Source of the DNA: a virus
Strand: one strand, 5' to 3'
IMG/VR virus record: IMGVR_UViG_3300022208_000169
Span: 1 to 22,254 of that record
Length of the DNA: 22,254 nucleotides
The notes under the pieces are model-generated. The model worked only from the letters and a program-made list of their open reading frames with translations. It searched no databases and was not told where the DNA came from. A program made the position numbers and the translations under genes. Of the stretch, positions 14,573 to 22,108 are shown one piece after another. Positions within the stretch are counted from its first letter, which is position 1. The number at the start of each line of letters is the position of its first letter.

Positions 14573-15484
14573 ATGGCTATTGTAGTGGATTACAGTCATT
14601 TGATTTACAGAAATATTTTTGCAAATAAAAAGGACATAGTAAATAATCCAGATTTTTTGTCTCACCTTATTCTGACTTCCCTTTTCTCCATAATAAAAAA
14701 GTTTGGAGTCCATAAGGAAAAGCCTCTTATTCTTGCCTTTGATTGTAAGAGGGAAAATAGTTGGAGACATGCTTTTTATGCCAAGGAAGGCTTACAATTT
14801 GATGAATATACAGGACGTGGATATAAGGCACATAGAACAAAAGACCCCTCTTTTCCTTGGGAAGAAATGTATACTGTTCTATCTGACCTTAAAGAAATGC
14901 TGAAGTCTGGAAGTGATGTTCAGGTCATAGAACATCCAATGGCGGAAGGTGATGATATTGTTTATGTATCCACCAAGTTTTATCCAGAAACAACAATCGT
15001 TTCCAGTGATAAGGATTTCAGACAGCTTCTTTCACCTAGAGTCAAAATTTTTGACCCTCTGAAAAAAGCATATATAGAAGAAGACAATCCTAAAAATTTT
15101 TTAATTGAGCATATACTAACAGGAGATGTTAGTGATGGGATACTTGGATTGCCTAAACCAAAGAACAGCCGTGGTGAAAGAACAAAGGTAAGAATAGGGG
15201 AAAAGACAGCCAAGAAATATGTTTCCGAACTAGAATTTTTATTGGCTGATGCTGATCTAAGGGCTAGATATAATTTCAATAAAACCTTGATTGATTTATC
15301 TGAAATACCTGCCCAAATTGAATCCGAAATTATTGATGCTATGAAAGAGCCTCAATTCAATTGGAATCAAGGAAATGCTATGAAATTTTTTATGAAGTAT
15401 AGGTTGGCTAAATTATTCTCTGACATAAAGCTATTGAAGGCAACAACAAGCATGGAAGAAAAGGGAATAGGAACATTATTTTAA
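14573..15484 (+). CDS. rnh: RNase H / 5'-3' exonuclease (FEN-1 family)
   Basis: This 303-residue protein is nearly the length of T4 RNase H (305). All acidic metal-binding clusters of the FEN family are visible: D6 in VVDYSH, D57 in LAFDCK, E125/D127/D128 in AEGDDIV, D146/D148 in SSDKDF, and D185/D188 in GDVSDGILG. A helix-hairpin-helix-like region follows to about 215. The enzyme removes RNA primers and adjacent DNA from lagging-strand fragments. The basic stretch near 195-215 (KPKNSRGERTKVRIGEKTAKK) probably contacts DNA. AAAAAGGAG gives a strong ribosome binding site. The gene sits between the helicase and the primase in one rightward run. Confidence 0.93.
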   Translation: MAIVVDYSHLIYRNIFANKKDIVNNPDFLSHLILTSLFSIIKKFGVHKEKPLILAFDCKRENSWRHAFYAKEGLQFDEYTGRGYKAHRTKDPSFPWEEMYTVLSDLKEMLKSGSDVQVIEHPMAEGDDIVYVSTKFYPETTIVSSDKDFRQLLSPRVKIFDPLKKAYIEEDNPKNFLIEHILTGDVSDGILGLPKPKNSRGERTKVRIGEKTAKKYVSELEFLLADADLRARYNFNKTLIDLSEIPAQIESEIIDAMKEPQFNWNQGNAMKFFMKYRLAKLFSDIKLLKATTSMEEKGIGTLF

Positions 15485-15495
15485 TAGGAGTTTAA

Positions 15496-15954
15496 ATGGA
15501 CGGAACAAGTTGGGTTGCTGTAGAGAATGGTTATGAAGTTTTAGAATATATAGCTATTGGTTCTTCATTTGAAGAAGTCTACGATAAATTGAACAACCAA
15601 ATAATTTCAGACAATCAAACAGGTGCCTCTGGCATTACTACGGGAAAGTCTCTTGTTGACTTCAATATTTTTGAGGTTACATTATATACTGCTGTTGATG
15701 TTCACAAAGAGGTCATTCTAAAAAATCTAATAAAAGAAACAAAGGATAGGGAGAATCAAATAAAGGCAAGTGAAATACCTATTGAGAAAACACCTTATAC
15801 AGTTGAAATAGAAACATATTCTCCATTGAAAAAATTGGAAAAACACACTAGAACAGTCTTGGCTAGGAACTCGAACGAAGCCCTAAGATTGGTCAAGGGA
15901 GAATCCTTTGCCTTTGGGTTAAAAGAGGCTAAAATAATTATCAAGAAAGGATAA
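15496..15954 (+). CDS. Unknown protein
   Basis: I do not recognise this 152-residue protein. It has an N-terminal part with G-S-S-F-E-E-V-Y-D-K-L near 22-32, a central charged helix around 74-90, and a C-terminal part with A-R-N-S-N-E-A-L-R-L-V near 124-134, which is the kind of short helix seen in small alpha/beta domains. The two halves might be related (both have a strand followed by an S/N-x-E-A/E helix), but the similarity is weak. AGGAG lies before the ATG. It sits in the RNase H to primase operon with no promoter of its own. Confidence 0.75.
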   Translation: MDGTSWVAVENGYEVLEYIAIGSSFEEVYDKLNNQIISDNQTGASGITTGKSLVDFNIFEVTLYTAVDVHKEVILKNLIKETKDRENQIKASEIPIEKTPYTVEIETYSPLKKLEKHTRTVLARNSNEALRLVKGESFAFGLKEAKIIIKKG

Positions 15955-15958
15955 ATGA

Positions 15959-16159
15959 ATGCCAAAGTTTGAAATGCAGAAATCTATGTTTTGTGGTGCG
16001 GAAAAAAGACCAGGATATTGTAAAATGGATACAAATATGTGTTGCATAAATTGTACTCATTTAAAATCGTGTGTTTCTTATGCCAAGAAATTTAAGCTAA
16101 TGAAGCCATGCACACCAGACAATTTTGAATTTGATGAAATGTGTGAGTTTTCAATATGA
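15959..16159 (+). CDS. Cysteine-rich mini-protein, probable metal-binding
   Basis: This 66-residue protein contains eight cysteines, at residues 12, 21, 28, 29, 32, 38, 50 and 62. C28-C29-x-x-C32 with C38 and the flanking cysteines suggests a small structural zinc or iron-sulfur site. The ending C-E-F-S-I and a central Y-A-K-K-F-K-L segment carry no known enzymatic motif. AAAGGA precedes the ATG at 15959, which is favoured over the out-of-frame ATG at 15955. The stop overlaps the next start (ATGA). The family is not recognised. Confidence 0.7.
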   Translation: MPKFEMQKSMFCGAEKRPGYCKMDTNMCCINCTHLKSCVSYAKKFKLMKPCTPDNFEFDEMCEFSI

Positions 16160-16431
16160 ATAAGAACGAATCTAATATAATGAGCCTACAGGAATATAAA
16201 AAACTTCAAGATAGATATATTGGTAAGGAATGTTTTATTAAGAAAAAATATCCTCATGGTGAAGTATATGTTCTATTTGTGATTATTAACGTAACATTAT
16301 CAAACATATTTCTGGTCATGGAAAAAATGAACTATGGAATGATAATTAATATAGAACAATGTGGCAAAGATAAATTATTGGAAGAATTTAGAACAAATAA
16401 TGGAACATGGACGTATAAAGAAATTGACTAA
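16156..16431 (+). CDS. Unknown small protein
   Basis: This 91-residue protein has an N-terminal helix (S-L-Q-E-Y-K-K-L-Q-D-R-Y near 10-21), a hydrophobic beta-like centre (V-Y-V-L-F-V-I-I-N-V near 37-46), and a charged C-terminus. It has no signal peptide; the hydrophobic centre is too short for a confident membrane helix. It is coupled by ATGA to the Cys-rich gene upstream and ends 3 bases before the primase start. No function can be named. Confidence 0.7.
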   Translation: MNKNESNIMSLQEYKKLQDRYIGKECFIKKKYPHGEVYVLFVIINVTLSNIFLVMEKMNYGMIINIEQCGKDKLLEEFRTNNGTWTYKEID

Positions 16432-16434
16432 ACT

Positions 16435-17448
16435 ATGTTAGATAAATATGAGGAACTAGATTTCATTTCTAGTCTTAATCTCCCTAAAATGAAACAAATT
16501 CCTTCTGGATATAATTTCCAGTGTGTATTTTGTAATGAGGGACATTCAAAAGGAAGGAAAAAACGTGCCTATCTACTAATCAATAACAGGGATAAAGGCA
16601 ATCGCTATTTCTGCCATAATTGCGGTAAGAGTGTATCATTCAAGACATTTCTTGAAGAATACGACCATGGTTTATTCTTGAAATATCTTGATAAAGAAAG
16701 GGAATCAAAAATAAAAGGACTAAAGAATGGTTCTATTACATGGGGAAAAAAACAAACAATAAAATATGAAAGTAAAAAAAATGAAATTGAATATATCAAC
16801 CTTAAAGAATTTCCATTCATTAAAGTCATACAAAACAACAAAGCAATTGAGTATCTTAACAGGAGAAGAATACCAAAAAAATACTTTACAAGCCTATATT
16901 ATTGTCCAATTTTTTCAGACGATTGGGGAAAATATCCGTTTCAGGATATGGTTATTTTTCCGTTCTATGATGGCGAAGTTAATGTATATGGTTTCCAGGG
17001 TAGATCAATTAACAGGAAGCTTTTCCATACCCATTCACTTGAGGGATTTAAAATCTACAATATTTTTAATGTTGATAAAAACAGTAGGGTATATGTGTTT
17101 GAGTCTATTATTGATTCTATGTATATTGATAATTCTGTTGCCATATTGGGCAGCACAGTTTCTAAGGACTTTTTTTCAGAAATAAAGGATGTAGTCTATT
17201 GCTTTGATAATGATAGAACCGATGTTTCTTATGAGAAATTGGAAAAGCTGGTAAATGATGGGGAACAGGTGTTTATTTGGCCAGACAACATTAAACAGAA
17301 AGATATAGGCGATTTGATAGAAGATGATTGGACACAGACGGATATAATAACTTTAATTGATAGACATGTTGTAACAGGAACAAAGGCTTTGGTTACAATA
17401 GGTTTAAAGAAAACCAGAAAGAGAAAAAAATCATATGATGCATCTTAA
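16435..17448 (+). CDS. 61: DNA primase gp61
   Basis: This 337-residue protein matches the T4 gp61 layout (342 residues). An N-terminal zinc-binding module has C30-x-x-C33 and C60-x-x-C63. The polymerase part follows, with an F-P-F-Y-D-G-x-x-N-V-Y-G-F-Q-G-R segment near 177-192. A Toprim-like core comes next: V-Y-V-F-E-S-I-I-D-S near 218-227, where the usual glycine after the catalytic glutamate is serine, and Y-C-F-D-N-D near 254-259. The C-terminus is basic. It lays the RNA primers used on the lagging strand with gp41. The ribosome binding site is weak. Its last 14 bases overlap the next gene. Confidence 0.92.
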   Translation: MLDKYEELDFISSLNLPKMKQIPSGYNFQCVFCNEGHSKGRKKRAYLLINNRDKGNRYFCHNCGKSVSFKTFLEEYDHGLFLKYLDKERESKIKGLKNGSITWGKKQTIKYESKKNEIEYINLKEFPFIKVIQNNKAIEYLNRRRIPKKYFTSLYYCPIFSDDWGKYPFQDMVIFPFYDGEVNVYGFQGRSINRKLFHTHSLEGFKIYNIFNVDKNSRVYVFESIIDSMYIDNSVAILGSTVSKDFFSEIKDVVYCFDNDRTDVSYEKLEKLVNDGEQVFIWPDNIKQKDIGDLIEDDWTQTDIITLIDRHVVTGTKALVTIGLKKTRKRKKSYDAS

Positions 17449-17686
17449 CGTAGATGAAAATGGAGTAGTAGATTTAAAGGAATTATTCTATGGGACTATT
17501 GCTATATTTCTAAACGCTTATGAACAAAAGGGGTTGGGAAATGCAATCACTTACATGGTAGAAGAAGAAATGTATGTGTTACATTTAAACAATGAAATGA
17601 ATCGCCTTGAAATTTTTATGTTTGATGATATTGAGGAATATGAAAATGTTTTGTTAATTGAACCACAGGAACTAGGACTTATTTGA
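17435..17686 (+). CDS. Unknown small acidic protein
   Basis: This 83-residue acidic protein overlaps the primase by 14 bases. Two adjacent ATG codons (17435 and 17438) can serve as the start. It contains V-D-L-K-E-L-F-Y-G-T near 12-21 and a C-terminal E-P-Q-E-L-G-L-I. No motif is recognised. Tight packing between primase and the macrodomain gene supports it being real. Confidence 0.65.
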   Translation: MMHLNVDENGVVDLKELFYGTIAIFLNAYEQKGLGNAITYMVEEEMYVLHLNNEMNRLEIFMFDDIEEYENVLLIEPQELGLI

Positions 17687-17687
17687 C

Positions 17688-18173
17688 ATGATAAAATATG
17701 TAAAAGGAAATCTTTTTGATTATCTGAATGACAATATGCTTATTGTTCATTCATGTAATTGTAAAGGGGTTTGGGGAAGCGGGTTTGCCAAACAAATGAA
17801 AGAAAAGTTCCCCTTGGCGTTTAATAAATATGAGAGAACATGTAAGGAATTTACCAGTGGAATTCTATTGGGGTTTCCTTTGATAATTAGTAATGAAGAT
17901 CATAAAGATACTCTAACAGTTTGCTTGATGGTTAGTGATGGCTACGGAAAATATGTTGATTCTCCCGCCTCAATTAAAAACTATACCCTGAAGGCTTTAA
18001 GGGAGTTACTAGATTCTATATCAAGAGATTCAAAAATAAGTATCATTTCCCCAAAGTTTAATTCTGGATTATTTAATGTACCCTGGAATGAAACGGAAGA
18101 AATTCTGAATAATGTTCTGAATGAATATAAAGATAAAAAACAAATTGAATGGACTGTTGTTACTGAACAGTAA
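17688..18173 (+). CDS. Macrodomain protein, ADP-ribose-1''-phosphatase / ALC1-like class
   Basis: This 161-residue protein is a single macrodomain. It begins with the strand I-K-Y-V-K-G-N-L-F and has the ADP-ribose binding loop H-S-C-N-C-K-G-V-W-G-S-G-F-A at 21-34 (N24 in the usual catalytic-loop position). The second loop, S-P-K-F-N-S-G-L-F-N-V-P-W at 121-133, resembles the P-x-I-G-x-G-L-x-x-L-x-W loop of Poa1p and TARG1-type proteins. Members remove ADP-ribose from nucleic acid or protein, or dephosphorylate ADP-ribose-1''-phosphate. In a phage it could recycle nucleotides or reverse a host defence that ADP-ribosylates DNA. The usual I-G-x-G is F-N-S-G here, so activity needs testing. Confidence 0.83.
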   Translation: MIKYVKGNLFDYLNDNMLIVHSCNCKGVWGSGFAKQMKEKFPLAFNKYERTCKEFTSGILLGFPLIISNEDHKDTLTVCLMVSDGYGKYVDSPASIKNYTLKALRELLDSISRDSKISIISPKFNSGLFNVPWNETEEILNNVLNEYKDKKQIEWTVVTEQ

Positions 18174-18194
18174 TGTGACCTAAGGAGTATGTGT

Positions 18195-18383
18195 ATGCCA
18201 ACATATGATGTAAAATGTAAAAGATGTAATGAAGAAGGCAGCATTTTTTCTTCTATTTCCAATAAAGACAAGGTGATAGAAAATACAAAATGTGATAAAT
18301 GCGGCGGGAAGCTGGAACAAATCGTTTCAGCACCAACCTTTATCCTTCAAGGTGAAGGTTGGGCTAAAGACAACTACAAATAA
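18195..18383 (+). CDS. FmdB-like zinc-ribbon protein (first of two)
   Basis: This 62-residue protein is a textbook FmdB-family zinc ribbon: M-P-T-Y-D at the start, C-K-R-C and C-D-K-C metal-binding pairs about 27 residues apart, a hydrophobic I-V-S-A-P-T-F segment, and the ending L-x-G-E-G-W-A-K-D-N-Y-K. The frame has an earlier ATG at 18189, but the GGAG at 18184-18187 is only one base from it and 7 bases from the ATG at 18195, so the latter is preferred. FmdB proteins are small putative regulators of unknown mechanism. It is followed at once by a diverged copy. Confidence 0.82.
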   Translation: MPTYDVKCKRCNEEGSIFSSISNKDKVIENTKCDKCGGKLEQIVSAPTFILQGEGWAKDNYK

Positions 18384-18394
18384 AAAGATAAAAT

Positions 18395-18706
18395 ATGCCT
18401 ACATATGATATAGTTTGTGAAAATGAAAAGTGTGAGTATGAAGTAGAAATTTTTTGCTCACATGACAAGTATAAAGAATATCTAGAAGAAAATAAATGTC
18501 CAGAATGTGAATCGGTATTAATCCAGAGATTGCATGGTTTTGGCTATTTTAATATAGCAGGGGGAAAGAAATTGCAACGTAAGCAAATAGATGAATGGAG
18601 AAATGAGGAAAAGAAAGCAGTAGAAGTGAATGATAATTTGAGACGGGCGGAAGAAAAGATGTATAAGAACAGAGCAAGATTGAGTGACAATTCTATAACA
18701 TATTAA
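18395..18706 (+). CDS. Diverged FmdB-like zinc-ribbon protein (second of two)
   Basis: This 103-residue protein again begins M-P-T-Y-D and has paired cysteines, C-E-N-E-K-C (CxxxxC) near 8-13 and C-P-E-C near 35-38, so it is related to the protein just upstream. The first pair has a wider gap than usual, and the typical G-E-G-W ending is replaced by G-F-G-Y-F-N-I-A-G-G. A charged helical tail of about 45 residues is added. Tandem duplication followed by divergence is the simplest explanation. Only a weak purine-rich ribosome binding site is seen. It is immediately followed by nrdJ. Confidence 0.75.
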   Translation: MPTYDIVCENEKCEYEVEIFCSHDKYKEYLEENKCPECESVLIQRLHGFGYFNIAGGKKLQRKQIDEWRNEEKKAVEVNDNLRRAEEKMYKNRARLSDNSITY

Positions 18707-18714
18707 GGAGTTCT

Positions 18715-21528
18715 ATGATAATTAAAGAGTCAACGGATTTATTTAAGTTTAATGAATTTTTTGAAGACAAGAATAGCTATAATGAAGATAAATTTTTTAC
18801 AGAAGATTTTGCAAGAGAAATTTGGGAAGATTCTTATAGACATGATAATGAACAAATACACGAAACACAAGAGAGACTAGTAAACACAATCTTTGAAAAA
18901 GAACAATATTATTACAAACAGCTTTTTGCACTAAGTCTTTTTAATCGTAGAATTTCACTAGGTGGTAGGGTTGTAGCCAATACTGGTATAGGTCTTAAAA
19001 ACGCAAATTCATTTAACTGTTATTCAGCCCAAAGAAGTGTCAAGCCCGTAGATAGTATAAAAAATATTTACAATGACCTATGGATAGCAGCCGAAATTCT
19101 GAAAACGGAAGGTGGGATAGGTTATGATTTTAGTCATATCAGACCAAAAAGAACCTTCATTAAAGGAATCGGTTCAGCGCATCCAGGGGTAGTGGAGTTT
19201 ATGACCCTATATGACAAGTCTGCTGAAATAGTAACAAAATCAGCACAAGGTAATATTTTTCAGCATGATAAGAAAAAAGATGTTACTAAAAAGAAAATCA
19301 GAAAGGGCGCTCAAATCGCCTTGTTGCGTTGTGAACATCCCGAAATTTTTGACTATATTGAATCAAAGACAATAGCAAATAAATTTTCAAAATTCAATAT
19401 ATCAGTGTCAATCACTGATAAATTCATGCACACGATGTTTGAAAACAAATCCAAAAAATTTGCTTTTCTAGATACAGGTAAAGAAGTTGAATATGATGGT
19501 GAACAGCCTAGTAATGCCGTTTATACTCGCAAGGGTGGTGAATGGGTATTATGGTTTCCAAATATCAGATTTGAAAAATATGATGAAGAATGGAATGGAG
19601 ATTTTGAGGATTGGAAAACAAAATATCCAAAAGAAATTGTAGTCTATGAAAAAGTGCCAGCTAAAAAAGTATGGGATTCTATTATCACTACTTCCTATAA
19701 TACCAATGACCCTGGATTATTCTTTATTGATAATGCAAACAAATTCAATAATCTAATTTACTATCAGAAGTATGTAGCAACAAACCCTTGCGGCGAAATA
19801 ACCATGCAATCCGACCCTGGTAGAGTGTGGTTCGAACTTGCTAATATGAAAGGTAATTGGTCAAAGGTAAAATCAGACAACCTTAACTACGAAGTGAAGC
19901 ATCATGGAGATATTTGTAATCTTGGACATTTGAATCTTACTGGATATGTAAAGAAAGTCCGCAACTCTACTCTAGGTTTTGACGTTGAGGATACTTTTGG
20001 TTTTGACTTCGACCTATTCAAGAATGACATAGCTATTCTAACAAGGGCTTTGGATAATCTAATAGACGTATCGGGATATCCTATGCCAGAAATAGCAAAT
20101 TCGGCCAAATTGCGCCGCAAAATAGGAATGGGTATTCTAGGCTATGGTTCTATGTTATACATGATGGGATTGCGTTATGGTAGTAAAGCGGCGAATCAAT
20201 TAACAGAGAAAATTTCTATCGTCTATGCTAATACAGCCTACATGACAAGCGCACTCTTGGCTAAGGAAAAGGGTGTATTCCCTCTTTATAGTAAAGAAAT
20301 TATCAATAATGGATTTATTGCTAATTCTGGAATTCTTGAGGAAGAAACCATTACAGCCATTAAGCTTTATGGTCTTAGAAATTCAGCACTATTGACTTCT
20401 GCGCCAACTGGTCAGAGTGGTGTGTATATGAATGTGGTTTCTGGTGGTGAAGAACCAGTGTTTGATAAAGAGTATAACCGTTGGGTTATTGTAAATCACA
20501 AGGCTGAAAAAATTGATCTAGTAATGCCTGATTACATGAAAGGTGAATTTGTGGAGACAAAAGACTTTAAACTGCAAGTAGAAGGAAAGGATGAAGTCCT
20601 AGTTTCAAAATGTGGCAACTATAAGATTGATAAAAATAGAGGTCTTGTCAAGAAGGTCAAATGTATGGATTTTGGATGGAAATGGGCCAAGGAAAACTAC
20701 AGTCCTGAAAAATTCAAGGAATTGGAGAAACAAGGGGTATTCGTATCTGCTATGGAATTAACGGTTAAAGAACACTTGGACCCCTTTATCATTTTTTCTA
20801 AAGGGATAGATCAAAGCGTTTCAAAAACCATTAACCTGAAAAACGATTATCCATTGGAAGACTTCGATGAAATGTTTGTTAATTTGTGGAAATCTGGCGC
20901 AAGAGGCATGACCACCTATAGAGAAGGAACGATGGCTTCTGTTCTAGAAACTGGTCAAATCAAATCAGAGCAAGAAGAATTTTTTGATATGTGGAATCAA
21001 CACAAAAAAGGTGTTGTCATGGAAGATGTAAATCTACCTACTGAATACCCAATGATGGGACATGTTATTAGGTCAGAAGGCAAAAAATGGTATTTCCATG
21101 TAGCATTCAAAGATCAAAAAATGAAAAGTCCTTTCGCTATATTTGTCCAGACAAATCATACGGAGAGTGATGTTAATACAGAAAACTCTGTTGAACTATT
21201 GTATGAACTGGCAAGAAAAGAAAAGATACCTGAAAAGCATATTCAGGAATCTGAACATAAAATGAGTGGAAGAAATAACGTAACTAAAATCACTCGAACC
21301 GTGGGGCTATTATTAAGACACAATGTTAAGATTGAGAAAATCGTAAATACTCTTAATAAGGTTGAAGTGTCAGTATCATCATTCGTTTATACTTTAAAGA
21401 AATTTTTAATGAAATATATTGAATCTGGTACAATATCAAGTGATGTGTCTTGCCCTAATTGCGGCGGCACTATTCATTTTGAAGATGGTTGTTTATTATG
21501 CAAGGATTGTGGTTATTCGGTTTGTTAG
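18715..21528 (+). CDS. nrdJ: Adenosylcobalamin-dependent (class II) ribonucleotide reductase
   Basis: This 937-residue enzyme reduces ribonucleotides to deoxyribonucleotides for phage DNA synthesis. Visible motifs are R-I-S-L-G-G-R near 79-85, the redox C102 in F-N-C-Y-S-A-Q, G-G-I-G-Y-D-F-S at 133-140, N-P-C-G-E at 357-361 (radical cysteine and glutamate), and A-P-T-G-Q-S-G starting near 563. Y-R-E-G-T near 740 is followed by a C-terminal domain ending in a zinc-ribbon tail, C913-x-x-C916 and C929-x-x-C932. That tail and the single-subunit length fit class II NrdJ rather than NrdA; no nrdB is seen in the window. AAGGAG lies 5 bases before the ATG. T4 itself uses class Ia NrdAB, so this is a swap within an otherwise T4-like replication block. 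Confidence 0.92.
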   Translation: MIIKESTDLFKFNEFFEDKNSYNEDKFFTEDFAREIWEDSYRHDNEQIHETQERLVNTIFEKEQYYYKQLFALSLFNRRISLGGRVVANTGIGLKNANSFNCYSAQRSVKPVDSIKNIYNDLWIAAEILKTEGGIGYDFSHIRPKRTFIKGIGSAHPGVVEFMTLYDKSAEIVTKSAQGNIFQHDKKKDVTKKKIRKGAQIALLRCEHPEIFDYIESKTIANKFSKFNISVSITDKFMHTMFENKSKKFAFLDTGKEVEYDGEQPSNAVYTRKGGEWVLWFPNIRFEKYDEEWNGDFEDWKTKYPKEIVVYEKVPAKKVWDSIITTSYNTNDPGLFFIDNANKFNNLIYYQKYVATNPCGEITMQSDPGRVWFELANMKGNWSKVKSDNLNYEVKHHGDICNLGHLNLTGYVKKVRNSTLGFDVEDTFGFDFDLFKNDIAILTRALDNLIDVSGYPMPEIANSAKLRRKIGMGILGYGSMLYMMGLRYGSKAANQLTEKISIVYANTAYMTSALLAKEKGVFPLYSKEIINNGFIANSGILEEETITAIKLYGLRNSALLTSAPTGQSGVYMNVVSGGEEPVFDKEYNRWVIVNHKAEKIDLVMPDYMKGEFVETKDFKLQVEGKDEVLVSKCGNYKIDKNRGLVKKVKCMDFGWKWAKENYSPEKFKELEKQGVFVSAMELTVKEHLDPFIIFSKGIDQSVSKTINLKNDYPLEDFDEMFVNLWKSGARGMTTYREGTMASVLETGQIKSEQEEFFDMWNQHKKGVVMEDVNLPTEYPMMGHVIRSEGKKWYFHVAFKDQKMKSPFAIFVQTNHTESDVNTENSVELLYELARKEKIPEKHIQESEHKMSGRNNVTKITRTVGLLLRHNVKIEKIVNTLNKVEVSVSSFVYTLKKFLMKYIESGTISSDVSCPNCGGTIHFEDGCLLCKDCGYSVC

Positions 21529-21530
21529 AA

Positions 21531-21571
21531 TGACCACGGTAGTTTCTGTTAGATGTTTAACGTGATATGAT
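21531..21571 (+). promoter_or_regulatory. Composite promoter TGACC/TAGTTTCT/TATGAT after nrdJ
   Basis: TGACC at 21531 is exactly 35 bases before TATGAT at 21566, with TAGTTTCT at 21540 and an extended -10 (TGATATGAT). It lies between the nrdJ stop and the ATG at 21592, so the -10 box is about 25 bases from the start codon. Confidence 0.55.
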
Positions 21572-21591
21572 AAGAGAAAAGGAAAAGATAA

Positions 21592-22038
21592 ATGTTTAAA
21601 ATAATAGAAGATTTTGGGAAAATACCAGCAGAAGATTTTTTTGAATTCGTCCAAAAAAAGAAATATGGATATCTATCAATTCCTTTTGGTGAAAACTTCA
21701 TTGTTATTTCAAGTGTAGTTAATCAAAACAACTTTAATATGTCATATAATATTTATTTAGTCAATAAAGTTCTAACGAAAGAAGAAATGCTTTTACTAAA
21801 TGCATTCAATCTTGAAAAAGGAAATGAAGTAACCTATAAAAAATATGTGACTAAATCGGAAGGTATTTTATGGAAAGATTTTAATAACGTGGATGAAATA
21901 ATCAATAAAGGGTTGGATTGTTTCAAAGAAAAAAATGTATCCAGTGTTTCTATCCAACAAGTATCTTACCCAATCACGGAAGATGAAAAACCATTTCCAA
22001 CTTTTTCACTTGTTGTAAGAAGAATGTCTGAAGAATAA
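21592..22038 (+). CDS. Unknown protein
   Basis: I do not recognise this 148-residue protein. It is soluble, with a strand-rich central part (G-Y-L-S-I-P-F-G, F-I-V-I-S-S-V-V) and mixed charged helices; no catalytic or metal-binding pattern is evident and only one cysteine is present. It starts a new transcription unit behind a composite TGACC promoter, and AAAAGGAAAAG precedes the ATG. The next gene again has its own copy of the promoter, so it may be expressed alone. Confidence 0.75.
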   Translation: MFKIIEDFGKIPAEDFFEFVQKKKYGYLSIPFGENFIVISSVVNQNNFNMSYNIYLVNKVLTKEEMLLLNAFNLEKGNEVTYKKYVTKSEGILWKDFNNVDEIINKGLDCFKEKNVSSVSIQQVSYPITEDEKPFPTFSLVVRRMSEE

Positions 22039-22041
22039 ACT

Positions 22042-22082
22042 TGACCGAGTATCTTTCATTCTAAAAATCTATATGGTATGAT
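22042..22082 (+). promoter_or_regulatory. Composite promoter TGACC/TATCTTTC/TATGAT before the last gene
   Basis: TGACC at 22042 is exactly 35 bases before TATGAT at 22077. TATCTTTC at 22050 occupies the place of TAGTTTTC in the other copies, and TGG precedes the -10 box (TGGTATGAT, extended -10). Confidence 0.55.
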
Positions 22083-22108
22083 ACTAATTAATAAAAGGGA
22101 GAAGGGAA

